Shown: one piece after another, positions 33,875-42,243 of the stretch
Numbering within the stretch: position 1 is the first letter of the stretch
Layout of the letters: every line of letters begins with the position of its first letter
Source: Cohaesibacter sp. ES.047
Lineage (GTDB): Bacteria; Pseudomonadota; Alphaproteobacteria; Rhizobiales; Cohaesibacteraceae
DNA: 64,000 nucleotides
Assembly (NCBI RefSeq): GCF_900215505.1
Contig: NZ_LT907844.1
Span: forward strand, 558,001-622,000
Reading direction: 5' to 3'
Made by a program: the position numbers and the translations under genes
Notes under the pieces: generated by a model
The model's input: the letters and a program-made list of their open reading frames with translations, nothing else
Database searches by the model: none
What the model was told of the DNA's origin: nothing

Positions 33875-34630
33875 ATGAGTTTGGACGCCAGAATGCTCAA
33901 CCAATTGCCCTATGGCAACAAGTCACTGCTGGAATTTACCGAGGTCGACAGCTGGATTTTCGATCTCGACAACACACTCTATCCGCGTCATGTCGATCTG
34001 TTCAAGCAGATGGAAGTGAAGATGAGTGCCTATGTCTCGCGCCTTCTGGACATTACAGAGGATGAAGCCACCGTGCTGCGCAAGAGCTACTACAAGGACC
34101 ATGGCACCACCCTGCGCGGTCTGATGATCGAGCATGACATCAAGCCCGACGAATTTCTCGAATATGTGCATGACATCGACCACAGTCATGTGACTGCCGA
34201 TGTGGAATTGGCGCAGGCCATCAGCGCCCTTCCGGGCAAACGCTATATCTATACCAACGGCACGCGCGAACACGCCGTCAAGGTTGCCGAGCGTCTCGGC
34301 ATCACGGATTATTTCGAGGATATATTCGACATTGTCTGGGCTGATCTTGAACCCAAGCCCAACCGTGCGCCCTATGAAAGACTGCTCAAGCAGACGGGCC
34401 TCAACCCTGACCGGGCGGCAATGTTCGAGGATCTGGCGCGCAATCTTGCCGTGCCGTTCGATATGGGCATGAAAACGGTGCTGATCGTGCCGTCCAAGAC
34501 CCGCGAGGTCTTCCACGACAGTTGGGAAGCGCAAGGGCAGGAATCGCCGCATGTTGATTATGTGACGGACAGTCTGGGCAGCTTCCTCAATGACGTGCTT
34601 GATGCCATCGGCCGCAAGCCCCAAACCTAA
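33875..34630 (+). CDS. Pyrimidine 5'-nucleotidase-type HAD hydrolase
   Basis: A 251-residue HAD phosphatase. Motif I WIFDLDNTLYPRHVDLFKQ (nucleophile Asp in FDLDNT), motif II YIYTNGTREHA, motif III EPKPNRAPYERLL and motif IV MFEDLARNLAVP. The LDNTLYP form identifies the SDT1/PPM-type pyrimidine 5'-nucleotidases. ATG 33875 (MSLDARMLNQL) fits family length; the frame is open to 33752. Ends with a GC-rich hairpin before the IS element. Confidence 0.9.
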   Translation: MSLDARMLNQLPYGNKSLLEFTEVDSWIFDLDNTLYPRHVDLFKQMEVKMSAYVSRLLDITEDEATVLRKSYYKDHGTTLRGLMIEHDIKPDEFLEYVHDIDHSHVTADVELAQAISALPGKRYIYTNGTREHAVKVAERLGITDYFEDIFDIVWADLEPKPNRAPYERLLKQTGLNPDRAAMFEDLARNLAVPFDMGMKTVLIVPSKTREVFHDSWEAQGQESPHVDYVTDSLGSFLNDVLDAIGRKPQT

Positions 34631-34675
34631 GCATCCTATCACTGGCATTATGTGCAGGAACGTTAAAGCTGAATT

Positions 34676-34701
34676 CCGGCGAGCGCTTCTCCGCTCGCCG
34701 G
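34676..34701. terminator. Hairpin after the HAD gene
   Basis: CCGGCGAGCG (34676-34685)/CGCTCGCCGG (34692-34701), a perfect 10-bp GC-rich stem with loop CTTCTC. It probably ended both the HAD gene and, before the IS arrived, the host-attachment gene from the other side. Confidence 0.65.
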
Positions 34702-34715
34702 TTGTGCTGGTCTAG

Positions 34716-34721
34716 TCTAGG
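34716..34721. repeat. Left target-site duplication of the IS481 element
   Basis: TCTAGG, identical to 35724-35729. It fits the NCTAGN target preference of IS481 relatives. Confidence 0.92.
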
Positions 34722-35682
34722 TGTTCGGTCCCGGGATTTGATGGATCGGATTCATTTTGAATCTTTCCGGATCCTCTGTCCACTTTTTGCAGATAAATTC
34801 GTATGGGGTCAGGCCCCTTAGCGTCTTCAATCGTCTAGCGAAGTTGTAGGCATCTATGAAAACAGCCAGATGCTTCTGGAGTTGCTCGTGATCGTCGTAA
34901 TGGAACCGTTTGACGGTGGCATCCTTAATAGTCCGGTTCATCCTCTCGACCTGACCGTTGGTCCATGGGTGCTTCACTTTTGTCAGGCGGTGTTCAATGC
35001 CGTTTCCAGTGCAGACCCGGTCAAAGATGTGCTGGAACTCATGGAGATCGCGAGACCGATTGGTGAACTGGATGCCATTGTCGGTCAGAACAGTATGGAT
35101 GGTATAGGGCACAGTGGCGACCAGATTGCGCAGGAACTGTGCAGCATTCATCTTTCCTGCCTTGGTATAGAGTTCAACGAAGGCATACTTGGAAGTCCGG
35201 TCAATAGCCACAAAGAGATAGAGCTTGCCTTCAGCTGTCTGTACCTGGGCAATATCGATATGGAAATAGCCGATCGGATAGCTCTTGAAACGCTTCTTTG
35301 GCTGCTTGTCGCCTTCGACACTCGGTAGTCGCGAAACTCCGTGTCGTTGCAGGCATCTGTGCAGTGAAGAGCGCGTCAGATGCGGGATTGTCGGCTGGAG
35401 TGCATAAAGGCAGTCGTCGAGAGGCAACAAGGTATGCCTGCGGAAGGCGACAATGGTCGCTTCTTCTTGCCGCGAAAGCACAGTCGAACGTGGCTCCTTC
35501 GGTCCGGTTCTTAAGTCCGCTTGTGAGGTGCGCGTCTTCCACTTGACGACCGTTTTCTGATTGATGCCGTATCGCTTGGAAAGCACTCTCAGGCTCTCTT
35601 GACTATTTTGTATTGCTCGACGGACTGCCTCTGTCGTCGTGGCGCTGCCGTGTAGAACTTGGCCCATAGTGCTTCCCTCCAT
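34717..35682 (-). CDS. IS481-family transposase
   Basis: A 321-residue DDE transposase. N-terminal helix-turn-helix (TEAVRRAIQNSQESLRVLSK, YGINQKTVVKWK) and second helical pair (HLTRSSLHRCLQRHGVSRLP). The catalytic core has GYFHIDIAQVQT (first Asp), TVLTDNGIQFT (second Asp) and NGQVERMNRTIKDATVKRFH (Glu). The frame is complete and shows no frameshift, so the element is probably active. The stop TAG (34719-34717) lies outside the IS, inside the target duplication. An in-frame ATG at 35667 (MGQVLHG) may be the true start. Confidence 0.95.
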   Translation of the reverse strand: MEGSTMGQVLHGSATTTEAVRRAIQNSQESLRVLSKRYGINQKTVVKWKTRTSQADLRTGPKEPRSTVLSRQEEATIVAFRRHTLLPLDDCLYALQPTIPHLTRSSLHRCLQRHGVSRLPSVEGDKQPKKRFKSYPIGYFHIDIAQVQTAEGKLYLFVAIDRTSKYAFVELYTKAGKMNAAQFLRNLVATVPYTIHTVLTDNGIQFTNRSRDLHEFQHIFDRVCTGNGIEHRLTKVKHPWTNGQVERMNRTIKDATVKRFHYDDHEQLQKHLAVFIDAYNFARRLKTLRGLTPYEFICKKWTEDPERFKMNPIHQIPGPNT

Positions 35683-35723
35683 TCAAATGAGAAAGGTGCA
35701 CCATCAAAGCATGGGATCAAACA
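34722..35723 (-). mobile_element. Complete IS481-family insertion sequence, 1002 bp
   Basis: Imperfect terminal inverted repeats of 23 bp: TGTTCGGTCCCGGG... at 34722-34744 and the complement of 35701-35723 starting TGTTTGATCCCATG; 18 of 23 positions match. Flanked by 6-bp direct repeats TCTAGG. One transposase fills the element. Only one copy is in the window. Confidence 0.93.
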
Positions 35724-36127
35724 TCTAGGGCAGCGCTGATCGCCTTTTCGATGTCCTTGACGGGGGAATTGGTCAGGGTCTTGTCCAATTCAAGAACAAT
35801 TGCATCGGTCACTTCTTTGTGAAGCAACGGGCGCATTTCACCCAATGTCTCAGGGTCCGCAATCAGGACCAGATTTTCGATCTTGCCTGCATGCACCTTT
35901 GAAAAGAGGTCAGACGCCAGAATTTTCGAAAAGGTCGCCTCCATGGATTCCTTGCCGTCCATATCGGGAGGGATTTTTCCCGACGGGCCCTGATCAGCCA
36001 GATCTCCGGGGGTGAGATCGTGGTCGAAACGCAGCGAGACCTCGCCCACCTTGCTGTTGGCATCAAAGAATTTGGCACTTTCGCCGGTTGCGACGACGAC
36101 GGTGGTTTCCTTGGGCAATCTCATCAT
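35717..36127 (-). CDS. Host-attachment-type protein, C terminus altered by IS insertion
   Basis: A 136-residue protein of the 'protein required for attachment to host cells' family (PF10116-like): VVVATGESAKFFDAN near the start, then ADQGPSGK and LVLIADPETLGEMRPLLHKEV and ALELDKTL-type helix (IVLELDKTLTNSPVKDIEKA). The IS481 element has inserted at its stop: before insertion it would read ...SAAL-Asp-stop; now it reads ...SAALDV-stop with the TGA in the IS inverted repeat. So one residue is added and the protein is otherwise intact. Upstream TTCC/GGAAGCC precedes the start. Confidence 0.85.
   Translation of the reverse strand: MMRLPKETTVVVATGESAKFFDANSKVGEVSLRFDHDLTPGDLADQGPSGKIPPDMDGKESMEATFSKILASDLFSKVHAGKIENLVLIADPETLGEMRPLLHKEVTDAIVLELDKTLTNSPVKDIEKAISAALDV
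35724..35729. repeat. Right target-site duplication of the IS481 element
   Basis: TCTAGG, identical to 34716-34721. Confidence 0.92.
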
Positions 36128-36312
36128 GGCTTCCCTTTCCTTTTGATTTGACCGGGCCTTTCATTTGACCTGGTCATGAATTCCATCGAGCCTTTCATTT
36201 GAAACGGATCCCAACTGGACAGCTCGCTCTTCAGTCAACGCGAACAAAGGCGCTTTGTTCCGGCTCTCCTCCAAACCATCACTTTATCTGGCATCAAGTT
36301 GGGTCTTCCAAA
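36128..36312. other. Intergenic, no gene seen
   Basis: The promoter region of the host-attachment gene. It contains a repeated phrase (TTTCATTTGA twice within 36160-36200) but no further recognisable element. Confidence 0.4.
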
Positions 36313-36353
36313 CAAAAGACGCCCCGTCCGGCATACGAACGGGGCGTCTTTGT
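36313..36353 (-). terminator. Strong terminator of the PRC-barrel gene
   Basis: AAAGACGCCCCGT (36315-36327)/ACGGGGCGTCTTT (36339-36351), a 13-bp perfect stem, followed leftward by TGTTTGG. Located 80 bases past the stop of the minus-strand gene. Confidence 0.88.
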
Positions 36354-36432
36354 CAGATCGACCTTGATCTAGGATGACCGATCCGGCCATACACTGCCAA
36401 CTGAGACAGCGTAAGCCATCGGACGGATCCGA

Positions 36433-37434
36433 TTACATTTGAGGCTGGTACTCAGGCTGCGCTTCCAGTTCCTCCTGGGTAGCATTGATATACACCCGTA
36501 CCATGCCACTTTCCGAAGAGCGCAGAACGCTCAGTTCGTCCATGTTTACCGCAATGCGGTGTTCGTTGACGCCCAGAAAGCCGCCGACATCCAGAACAGC
36601 TTTGTCAATGGAGCCGTTCTTGTTCAGAACCAGTTGGTCAACTTCGCCGATATCTTCGTCGTTGGCGCTGTAAAGGCGGGCGCCGGTCAGATCATCAGCG
36701 GTCATCTGATCGCTGCTGGCCACTTCATAGCCTTCAAATTCAACTTCGGGTGCGACAAAGAAGCTACGAGTCTCGTCATAGGACTTCTTCATGGTCTCAC
36801 CGGTTTGATTGAGCGCGGAGTTCAGACCCTCCTGCGTTTCATCCATGGTCTTGGAGACCTTGTCTTTGGCCGATTCGTAACCGCTCTTTACGTCATCCTT
36901 CATGGATTCGTAACTGTTCTCGGCGGTTTCCTTGCCATTCTGCATGGTTTTCTCGATGTCGGCGCCGCTCACACCCATCGCAGATACGTCATTCATTGGG
37001 CGTTCGAACTCTGGAGCATTTTCAAGGGTCGCCTTGTCGGTTTTGACAACAAGGAAGAAGGTGCCCGGATCATCCGTTTCATTGACCATCTTGATGCTGT
37101 TCATATCGACAGCGACGTCTTTCTCGCCAATGCCGAGGAACCCGCCAACGCCCAGCACGACTGCTTTCACGCTGCCATTGCGGTCGAGAACAATGTCATT
37201 GACTTCACCCAGATCGTCCCAATCCGTCTCGGCACCTGCCGCAACAGTGCTGCTTTCATCGAAGCTGTCATATTGATCCTGAGCAGAATAGATGCGCATG
37301 CCGATAAAGTTGGATGCAAAGATGTCACTCTCGGCGACGGTGTTGATCGTATTGAAGCTGCCCATCGGGGTTTCGGCCATGGCAGCGGTGGTGAGCATGA
37401 GGCCCATAGCGGTGGTTGCAAGAATGCGTTTCAT
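36433..37434 (-). CDS. Exported protein with two PRC-barrel domains
   Basis: A 333-residue protein with an N-terminal signal peptide (MKRILATTAMGLMLTTAAMA, cleavage near 20). PRC-barrel modules lie at about residues 40-130 (LGEVNDIVLDRNGSVKAVVLGVGGFLGIGEKDVAVD in pieces) and 245-320 (IGEVDQLVLNKNGSIDKAVL, VGGFLGVNEHRIAVNMDEL). Between them is a charged, helix-prone linker with repeated KxxxxSYESMKDDVKSGYESAKDKV units, like LEA or coiled-coil repeats. Proteins of this layout occur in rhizobia; the role is unknown, perhaps stress protection at the envelope. The start has GGAGAGAG upstream. Confidence 0.88.
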   Translation of the reverse strand: MKRILATTAMGLMLTTAAMAETPMGSFNTINTVAESDIFASNFIGMRIYSAQDQYDSFDESSTVAAGAETDWDDLGEVNDIVLDRNGSVKAVVLGVGGFLGIGEKDVAVDMNSIKMVNETDDPGTFFLVVKTDKATLENAPEFERPMNDVSAMGVSGADIEKTMQNGKETAENSYESMKDDVKSGYESAKDKVSKTMDETQEGLNSALNQTGETMKKSYDETRSFFVAPEVEFEGYEVASSDQMTADDLTGARLYSANDEDIGEVDQLVLNKNGSIDKAVLDVGGFLGVNEHRIAVNMDELSVLRSSESGMVRVYINATQEELEAQPEYQPQM

Positions 37435-37826
37435 TGGTCTCTCTCCTCTCTAGATTGAAGACTTGAGTTATCCTGAACACAGGCTTTCAACCGTGCGTCT
37501 CAGTTGCCTAGACAATGGGCAGGTTAGCAAAAGAGTTCCGTTTTTTTTCTCATCCTCTCCATTTCCAGCGCCCCAGCCACGCACTCCAAACTCTTGGCGG
37601 AATTCATTTATCTATTTGTTTTTAAAATGTTATTCGTATAATCAAGACCAGCCGTTTCTTCGAGATATTTCAGAGCAATTTTTTAATCATGCCGCGCCAT
37701 AACGGGGGCCTCATTTTTGGCCAACGCGGTTGGTGAGGAGAAAAATCGGACTGATCTATCCAGAACTCCGCACCTTTACGGGTTGCCGTCTCTTGCAGTG
37801 CGGCATAGGTTCGTGGGACCTCAATA
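37435..37826. other. Long intergenic region, no gene seen
   Basis: AT-rich around 37600-37690. It should contain the promoters of the divergent PRC-barrel and enoyl-CoA hydratase genes. TATTCGTATAAT (37631-37642) includes a good -10 (TATAAT) for the rightward gene, which would give a leader of about 220 bases. A short open frame at 37463-37702 does not look like protein. Confidence 0.4.
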
Positions 37827-37847
37827 AACAGGGCCTGTTGCCCTGTT
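37827..37847 (+). promoter_or_regulatory. Hairpin just upstream of the enoyl-CoA hydratase ribosome site
   Basis: AACAGGGC-CTGTT-GCCCTGTT, a perfect 8-bp stem ending 8 bases before the AGGAGG Shine-Dalgarno (37856-37861). It could affect translation of the hydratase gene or hold a protein-binding site. Confidence 0.5.
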
Positions 37848-37866
37848 CTGCCACCAGGAGGACTTG

Positions 37867-38640
37867 ATGGCTTATGAAACGATCAATGTAGAAAGTCATG
37901 ACGGCGTTGGCTTGATCAGACTGAATCGCCCCAAGGCGCTCAATGCCCTGTCATCCGAACTCATTGCCGAAGTCTCCAAGGCTCTGGACGAGTTCGAAGC
38001 AGACGACAAGATTGGCGCGATTGTAATCACGGGTTCGGAAAAGGCCTTCGCGGCCGGAGCCGACATTAAGGAGATGGCCTCAAAGAACTATATGGAAGCC
38101 TATCTTGAGGATTTCATCACGCCATGGGACCGCGTTTCCAAATGCCGCAAGCCGGTGATCGCAGCCGTTGCCGGCTATGCATTGGGTGGTGGGTGCGAAC
38201 TTGCCATGATGTGCGATTTCATTCTGGCGGCAGAGACAGCCAAGTTCGGCCAGCCCGAAATTACCCTCGGAGTCATGCCCGGCGCTGGTGGCTCGCAGCG
38301 GCTAACCCGCTTTGTCGGCAAGTCCAAGGCCATGGAAATGTGCCTGACCGGACGGATGATGGATGCCGAGGAAGCGGAACGCTGCGGACTTGTCTCGCGG
38401 ATCGTACCGGCTGATGATCTGGTGGAAGAGGCGATGAAAACCGCCAAGAAAATCGCCGATTTCTCTCTGCCAATCGTCATGATGGCCAAGGAGAGCGTCA
38501 ATCGCGCCTACGAGACGACCCTTGCTGAGGGCCTTCGCTTCGAGCGCCGGCTGTTCCATTCGATGTTTGCCACCGAGGATCAGAAGGAAGGCATGGCCGC
38601 GTTTGTCGACAAGCGCAAGGCTCAATTCCAGAACAAATAG
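37867..38640 (+). CDS. Enoyl-CoA hydratase (crotonase family)
   Basis: A 257-residue crotonase. Oxyanion-hole segments [15 protein letters not shown] and [14 protein letters not shown]; the two catalytic glutamates lie in GGGCELAM and [13 protein letters not shown]. Hydrates 2-enoyl-CoA in fatty-acid beta-oxidation. It follows a near-consensus AGGAGG, and ATG 37867 is preferred to the TTG three bases before. The strain of subfamily is the stand-alone short EchA type rather than the FadB fusion. It is followed by a short hairpin and the rpsT promoter. Confidence 0.95.
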   Translation: MAYETINVESHDGVGLIRLNRPKALNALSSELIAEVSKALDEFEADDKIGAIVITGSEKAFAAGADIKEMASKNYMEAYLEDFITPWDRVSKCRKPVIAAVAGYALGGGCELAMMCDFILAAETAKFGQPEITLGVMPGAGGSQRLTRFVGKSKAMEMCLTGRMMDAEEAERCGLVSRIVPADDLVEEAMKTAKKIADFSLPIVMMAKESVNRAYETTLAEGLRFERRLFHSMFATEDQKEGMAAFVDKRKAQFQNK

Positions 38641-38663
38641 TCGCACCAACACCGCTTGAATGC

Positions 38664-38680
38664 GCCCGTTTCGGGCCTTT
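38664..38680 (+). terminator. Short hairpin after the enoyl-CoA hydratase gene
   Basis: GCCCG-TTT-CGGGC followed by CTTT. The stem is only 5 bp, so termination strength is doubtful. Confidence 0.4.
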
Positions 38681-38696
38681 CAGGAGTCATTTCATG

Positions 38697-38725
38697 TTGA
38701 CGCCCGGTGAAAGTTTGACTATAAG
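38697..38725 (+). promoter_or_regulatory. Sigma-70 promoter of rpsT
   Basis: -35 TTGACG (38697-38702), 17-bp spacer, -10 TATAAG (38720-38725), the best promoter match in the window. The predicted start near 38732 gives a leader of about 229 bases before rpsT. Confidence 0.8.
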
Positions 38726-38737
38726 CGCGAGCCATTG

Positions 38738-38762
38738 GGCGGCAATCTGTATGCCGCCTTTT
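38738..38762 (+). promoter_or_regulatory. Terminator-like hairpin at the start of the rpsT leader
   Basis: GGCGGCA-ATCTGTA-TGCCGCC then TTTT, beginning only about 6 bases after the predicted transcription start. It may act as an attenuator or an mRNA-stabilising 5' hairpin. The remaining leader to 38960 has no recognisable gene. Confidence 0.5.
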
Positions 38763-38960
38763 GCTATCGGCGGGTCCGTCTTGTTCGGAACTCAGAGTGT
38801 TTGATCACACCGCCGTATTTCGAGAAAAGCAAAACGCAACCCCGTTTTGTCAGGATTGCTGCTCGTCCTTCCGGCCTGTACAGCTTTGAGGGCTGATGTG
38901 ATGTAGCGGCGTAAGCGGGCCGATGATGGCCTGCGCAAGAGTGAATAAGGAACAGGCTCC

Positions 38961-39227
38961 ATGGCCAATACTGTATCCGCCAAGAAGGCGACCCGTACAA
39001 TCGAGCGCAAAACCGCTGTCAACAAAGCACGCCGCACCCGCGTACGCGGCCTTCTGCGTGTCGTTGAAGAAGCGATTGTAGCAGCAGACCAGGCAGCAGC
39101 GTCTGAAGCCCTTCGCAAGGCTCAGTCCGAAATGATGCGTGCCGTCTCCAAGGGCGTCTATCACAAGAACACCGCTTCTCGTAAAATCTCCCGTCTGTCC
39201 AAGCGCGTGAAAGCAATCGCAGCCTAA
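38961..39227 (+). CDS. rpsT: 30S ribosomal protein S20
   Basis: An 88-residue very basic helical protein: [36 protein letters not shown], and [25 protein letters not shown] (pieces). It binds 16S rRNA helix 44 and stabilises the 30S body. AAGGAA precedes the ATG. It is followed by a terminator, then the rhodanese and dnaA. Confidence 0.99.
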   Translation: MANTVSAKKATRTIERKTAVNKARRTRVRGLLRVVEEAIVAADQAAASEALRKAQSEMMRAVSKGVYHKNTASRKISRLSKRVKAIAA

Positions 39228-39242
39228 GATCAGACATGTCGA

Positions 39243-39272
39243 AAAAGGCCCGGCTTGACCGGGCTTTTTTTC
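39243..39272 (+). terminator. Terminator of rpsT
   Basis: GCCCGG (39248-39253)-CTTGA-CCGGGC (39259-39264) followed by seven T. Sited 15 bases past the rpsT stop. Confidence 0.9.
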
Positions 39273-39921
39273 CGACCGTGCGAGCCTTGCCTCTGCCGAG
39301 TGTCGTGTTTTTGTCACACTTTTTCCGGGAATCGCTTAGCAGAAACCGGTATGTTCTCCTTTTGATCGATTCTAAATTTTGCCCCTTATATCAAGAGGTT
39401 AAAAAGGACCGCGCTTGTTGTGCCCCGATGCATGCGATTCTGCGATGGTCAATATGGAACGTGACGAAAAAAAATTTAACCGACATTTTGTGAGCTAACT
39501 TGACAGTTTTCTGACAGAATCTGAAGAGTCGCAACGGGATAGCTTGGTCAAGAGCAAATGTGAAATTTTTGGCTTATTTGCTTGCCCTTTGAAGCCCTGC
39601 AGAATCTGCTTGTCGGCTGCTTGCACGGCCATCTCAGGCTGTGTATGGTCAGATGCGCCACGCGGGAAGCGCTTGCAAAGAACACAACAAATGAAGTCCT
39701 GAATACTCATTTGAAAAGCGGTTGCAGCCAGTCCCGAAGGCCTTTCGAAACACTGCCCAGTGCGAGTTTCTTTGCTGGGCGGACTTGTGGGCAGCAAGTC
39801 GAAAGAGCTGGCGTTTCATGTGACTTCTTCGCCTGTGCGGTGAAGGAGTGATTTCTGCCCAAATGCAACATGTGTTCAGTTTTGAAAGGATGGTCCTTGC
39901 GGATCATTCTCTAAGGAGTGT
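39273..39921. other. 650-base non-coding region before the rhodanese gene, with competing stems
   Basis: No gene seen. At 39753-39800 three inverted repeats compete: GCCCAG (39755-39760)/CTGGGC (39775-39780); GACTTG (39782-39787)/CAAGTC (39795-39800); and CTGCCCA (39753-39759)/TGGGCAG (39788-39794), which excludes the first two. A sRNA or a folded 5' leader is possible. The AT-rich run near 39467-39480 contains no clear DnaA boxes. Confidence 0.45.
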
Positions 39922-40368
39922 GTGTCTTTGCGGAATGCGGAATCGTATGCTGGCGATCTTGAGGTAAGCAAAGCCTGGGATCTGTTGTGCCAAGACCCGA
40001 ACGCGGTCCTCATTGATGTGCGAACCCATGCGGAATGGTCCTATGTCGGCGTGCCTGTGCTTGAGGATGCGGCAAGGGACGTGCTTCTGATCGAGTGGAT
40101 TTCCTATCCTCAAATGCAGGTGAATGCGAATTTCGCCGATCAGCTCATGGCAGAACTGCACAAACGAAGTGTAGAACAGAATTCAGCCCTGTTGTTTCTT
40201 TGCCGGTCAGGCGTTCGATCGAAAAATGCGGCAATTGAGATGACAGAGCGGTGGCAGGGACCCTGCTACAATATTGCGTCCGGCTTCGAGGGGGATTTGG
40301 ACGTCAACTTGCATCGGGGACAGCAGAACGGCTGGAAGCATGCAGGGCTTCCGTGGCGGCAGTTCTGA
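39922..40368 (+). CDS. Rhodanese-like domain protein
   Basis: A 148-residue single rhodanese domain: AVLIDVRTHAEWSYVGVP, then the active loop LLFLCRSGVRSKNAA with Cys94, and a C-terminal GFEGDLDVNLHRG...GWKHAGLPW. Proteins of this type sit upstream of dnaA in several alphaproteobacteria. They transfer sulfane sulfur or act as a thiol partner. Start is uncertain: GTG 39922 lies only 3 bases after AAGGAG, while TTG 39928 has a 9-base spacing and is equally in frame. Confidence 0.88.
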   Translation: MSLRNAESYAGDLEVSKAWDLLCQDPNAVLIDVRTHAEWSYVGVPVLEDAARDVLLIEWISYPQMQVNANFADQLMAELHKRSVEQNSALLFLCRSGVRSKNAAIEMTERWQGPCYNIASGFEGDLDVNLHRGQQNGWKHAGLPWRQF

Positions 40369-40508
40369 AGAATACGAATTGTCGCTTTCGACAATTTCGT
40401 TTAAAGACGCAACCTGGTCGTGATCGAGAGAGCGGAAAATTTCGCCGAGATTGCGGCTTGTCAAGGAAAACCGCTGTTTTTTGGCGGCTATTGGGCTAGT
40501 AAATAAAA

Positions 40509-42029
40509 ATGAAAACACAGCAGACGGCCACAAAGGAAAATGTTGATATGGAGATGGGTGCGGCTGCTCATCAAGCTTTTCCTAAGGCTGCCTCCCGACA
40601 AGAGGAGCCTTCGGTGAAAGTGGGCAAAGAAGAATGGGATCGTGTTAGACAGCGGTTGCAGGCAGAGCTCGGAGAAGATGTCTTTTCAAGCTGGTTCGCA
40701 AGCGTTGAATTGGAAGACGAACAGAACGGACTGGTTATCCTGTCGGTTTCGACCCGGTTTCTGAAATCCTGGATCCAGTCTCATTATGGCGAACTGCTGA
40801 TGTCGCTCTGGCGCGAGGAATGCGAGCAGGTGCGCCGAATCGATTTGTTCGTGCGCGGCGCCGTTCGTCCCAAGCCTGCGCAGGCCAAAACTCAGGCTCC
40901 GGCTCTGGACGGTGGCGAGCATTCAAGTGCTTTTGCCCGTCAGCAGGCCAGCAGCTCCATGAGTTCCGATCATGATCATATGGGCGGCTCGCCGCTCGAT
41001 CCGCGTCTGACCTTCGAAACCTTCGTTGTGGGCCAGTCCAACACCCTCGCACATGCGGCAGCAAAACAGGTCGCCATGGCTCAGCCAGGCCAGCCGGTTT
41101 CTTTTAACCCGCTGTTCATCCATGCGTCTGTCGGTCTGGGCAAGACACACCTTTTGCAGGCCATCGCTTGGGAAGCCAAAAAGTCCAATCCGTCGGCCAA
41201 GGTGCTTTATCTGACGGCTGAACGCTTCATGTATTCGTTCGTTCAGGCGCTCAAGAGCCAGTCGGCTCTCGACTTCAAGGACACATTGCGCGACATCGAT
41301 ATTCTCCTGATCGACGATCTGCAGTTCCTGCAGGGCAAGTCGATCCAGCAGGAATTCTGCCACACGCTCAACAGCCTCATCGACGGCGCCCGTCAGGTGG
41401 TGGTTGCGGCTGATCGCCCGCCGGTCGAGCTGGAAAGCCTCGATGAACGCGTCCGTTCGCGTCTGGCCGGTGGTCTGGTCAGCGAATTGCAGCCCCTTGA
41501 GAAGGAACTGCGGCGCTCGATCCTCACGGATCGTGCCCAGCAGGCGTCGCGCCGGGATCCGAATCTGGCCATTCCCGAGCTGGTGCTTGACCATGTGGCC
41601 GGCATCATCCGCTCGAATGGACGGGATCTTGATGGTGCTTTCAACCGCCTGATGGCACACAATCAACTGACCGGCGCTCCGATTTCGGTGGAGATGGCCG
41701 AGCAGGCACTGAAGGATCTGATCCGCTCGAAAGAGCCGCGCCGCATCCGTATCGAGGATATCCAGCGCGTTGTTTCCAAGCATTACAATGTGTCACGCTC
41801 TGACCTGTTGTCTTCTCGCCGGACCCGCACGATCGTGCGTCCGCGCCAGATCGCGATGTATCTGTCCAAGATGCTGACGCCACGCTCCCTGCCGGAAATC
41901 GGTCGGCGGTTTGGCGGTCGCGACCACACGACGGTTCTGCATGCCGTGCGCAAGATCGAGGAGCTCGCAGGATCTGACAATACCCTGCAGCAGGAAATCG
42001 AGATGCTGAAGCGGAACATCGCCGAGTAG
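40509..42029 (+). CDS. dnaA: Chromosomal replication initiator DnaA
   Basis: A 506-residue initiator. Domain I (about 40-110; [21 protein letters not shown]), a variable linker II to about 155, AAA+ domain III with Walker [16 protein letters not shown] and Walker [12 protein letters not shown], and domain IV with the DnaA signature [20 protein letters not shown]. The first Gly of the Walker A is Ala/Ser, as in Rhizobiales. No Shine-Dalgarno is strong (the ATG follows AAATAAAA); MDMEMG at codon 14 is an alternative start. Ends with a 13-bp hairpin before dnaN. Confidence 0.98.
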   Translation: MKTQQTATKENVDMEMGAAAHQAFPKAASRQEEPSVKVGKEEWDRVRQRLQAELGEDVFSSWFASVELEDEQNGLVILSVSTRFLKSWIQSHYGELLMSLWREECEQVRRIDLFVRGAVRPKPAQAKTQAPALDGGEHSSAFARQQASSSMSSDHDHMGGSPLDPRLTFETFVVGQSNTLAHAAAKQVAMAQPGQPVSFNPLFIHASVGLGKTHLLQAIAWEAKKSNPSAKVLYLTAERFMYSFVQALKSQSALDFKDTLRDIDILLIDDLQFLQGKSIQQEFCHTLNSLIDGARQVVVAADRPPVELESLDERVRSRLAGGLVSELQPLEKELRRSILTDRAQQASRRDPNLAIPELVLDHVAGIIRSNGRDLDGAFNRLMAHNQLTGAPISVEMAEQALKDLIRSKEPRRIRIEDIQRVVSKHYNVSRSDLLSSRRTRTIVRPRQIAMYLSKMLTPRSLPEIGRRFGGRDHTTVLHAVRKIEELAGSDNTLQQEIEMLKRNIAE

Positions 42030-42111
42030 CAAATCGGCACATCAGCAGCAGCCCTCAGGCATCCCTTGAGACTGCACCGAAAAATAGCGCTGATAAGTGC
42101 GAGAAATTTGA

Positions 42112-42145
42112 GGGGATCGGCTCAGTAATTGAGCCGATCCCCTTG
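42112..42145 (+). terminator. Hairpin between dnaA and dnaN
   Basis: GGGGATCGGCTCA (42112-42124)-GTAAT-TGAGCCGATCCCC (42130-42142), a perfect 13-bp stem followed by only two T. It could uncouple dnaA from dnaN or stabilise the dnaA mRNA 3' end. Confidence 0.7.
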
Positions 42146-42243
42146 CCATATCCGGCCATTCGGTTCAAAGTTGCGTCCCCGCACTTGCCGGTATCTGGTT
42201 CGGGAACGCGTATTGATTGTAATGAAGTAGGGAATTTAGGGAT

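Noticed and set aside
39273-42243. An origin of replication around dnaA
   Set aside because: I found no cluster of TTATCCACA-like boxes; in Rhizobiales the origin is often near hemE instead.
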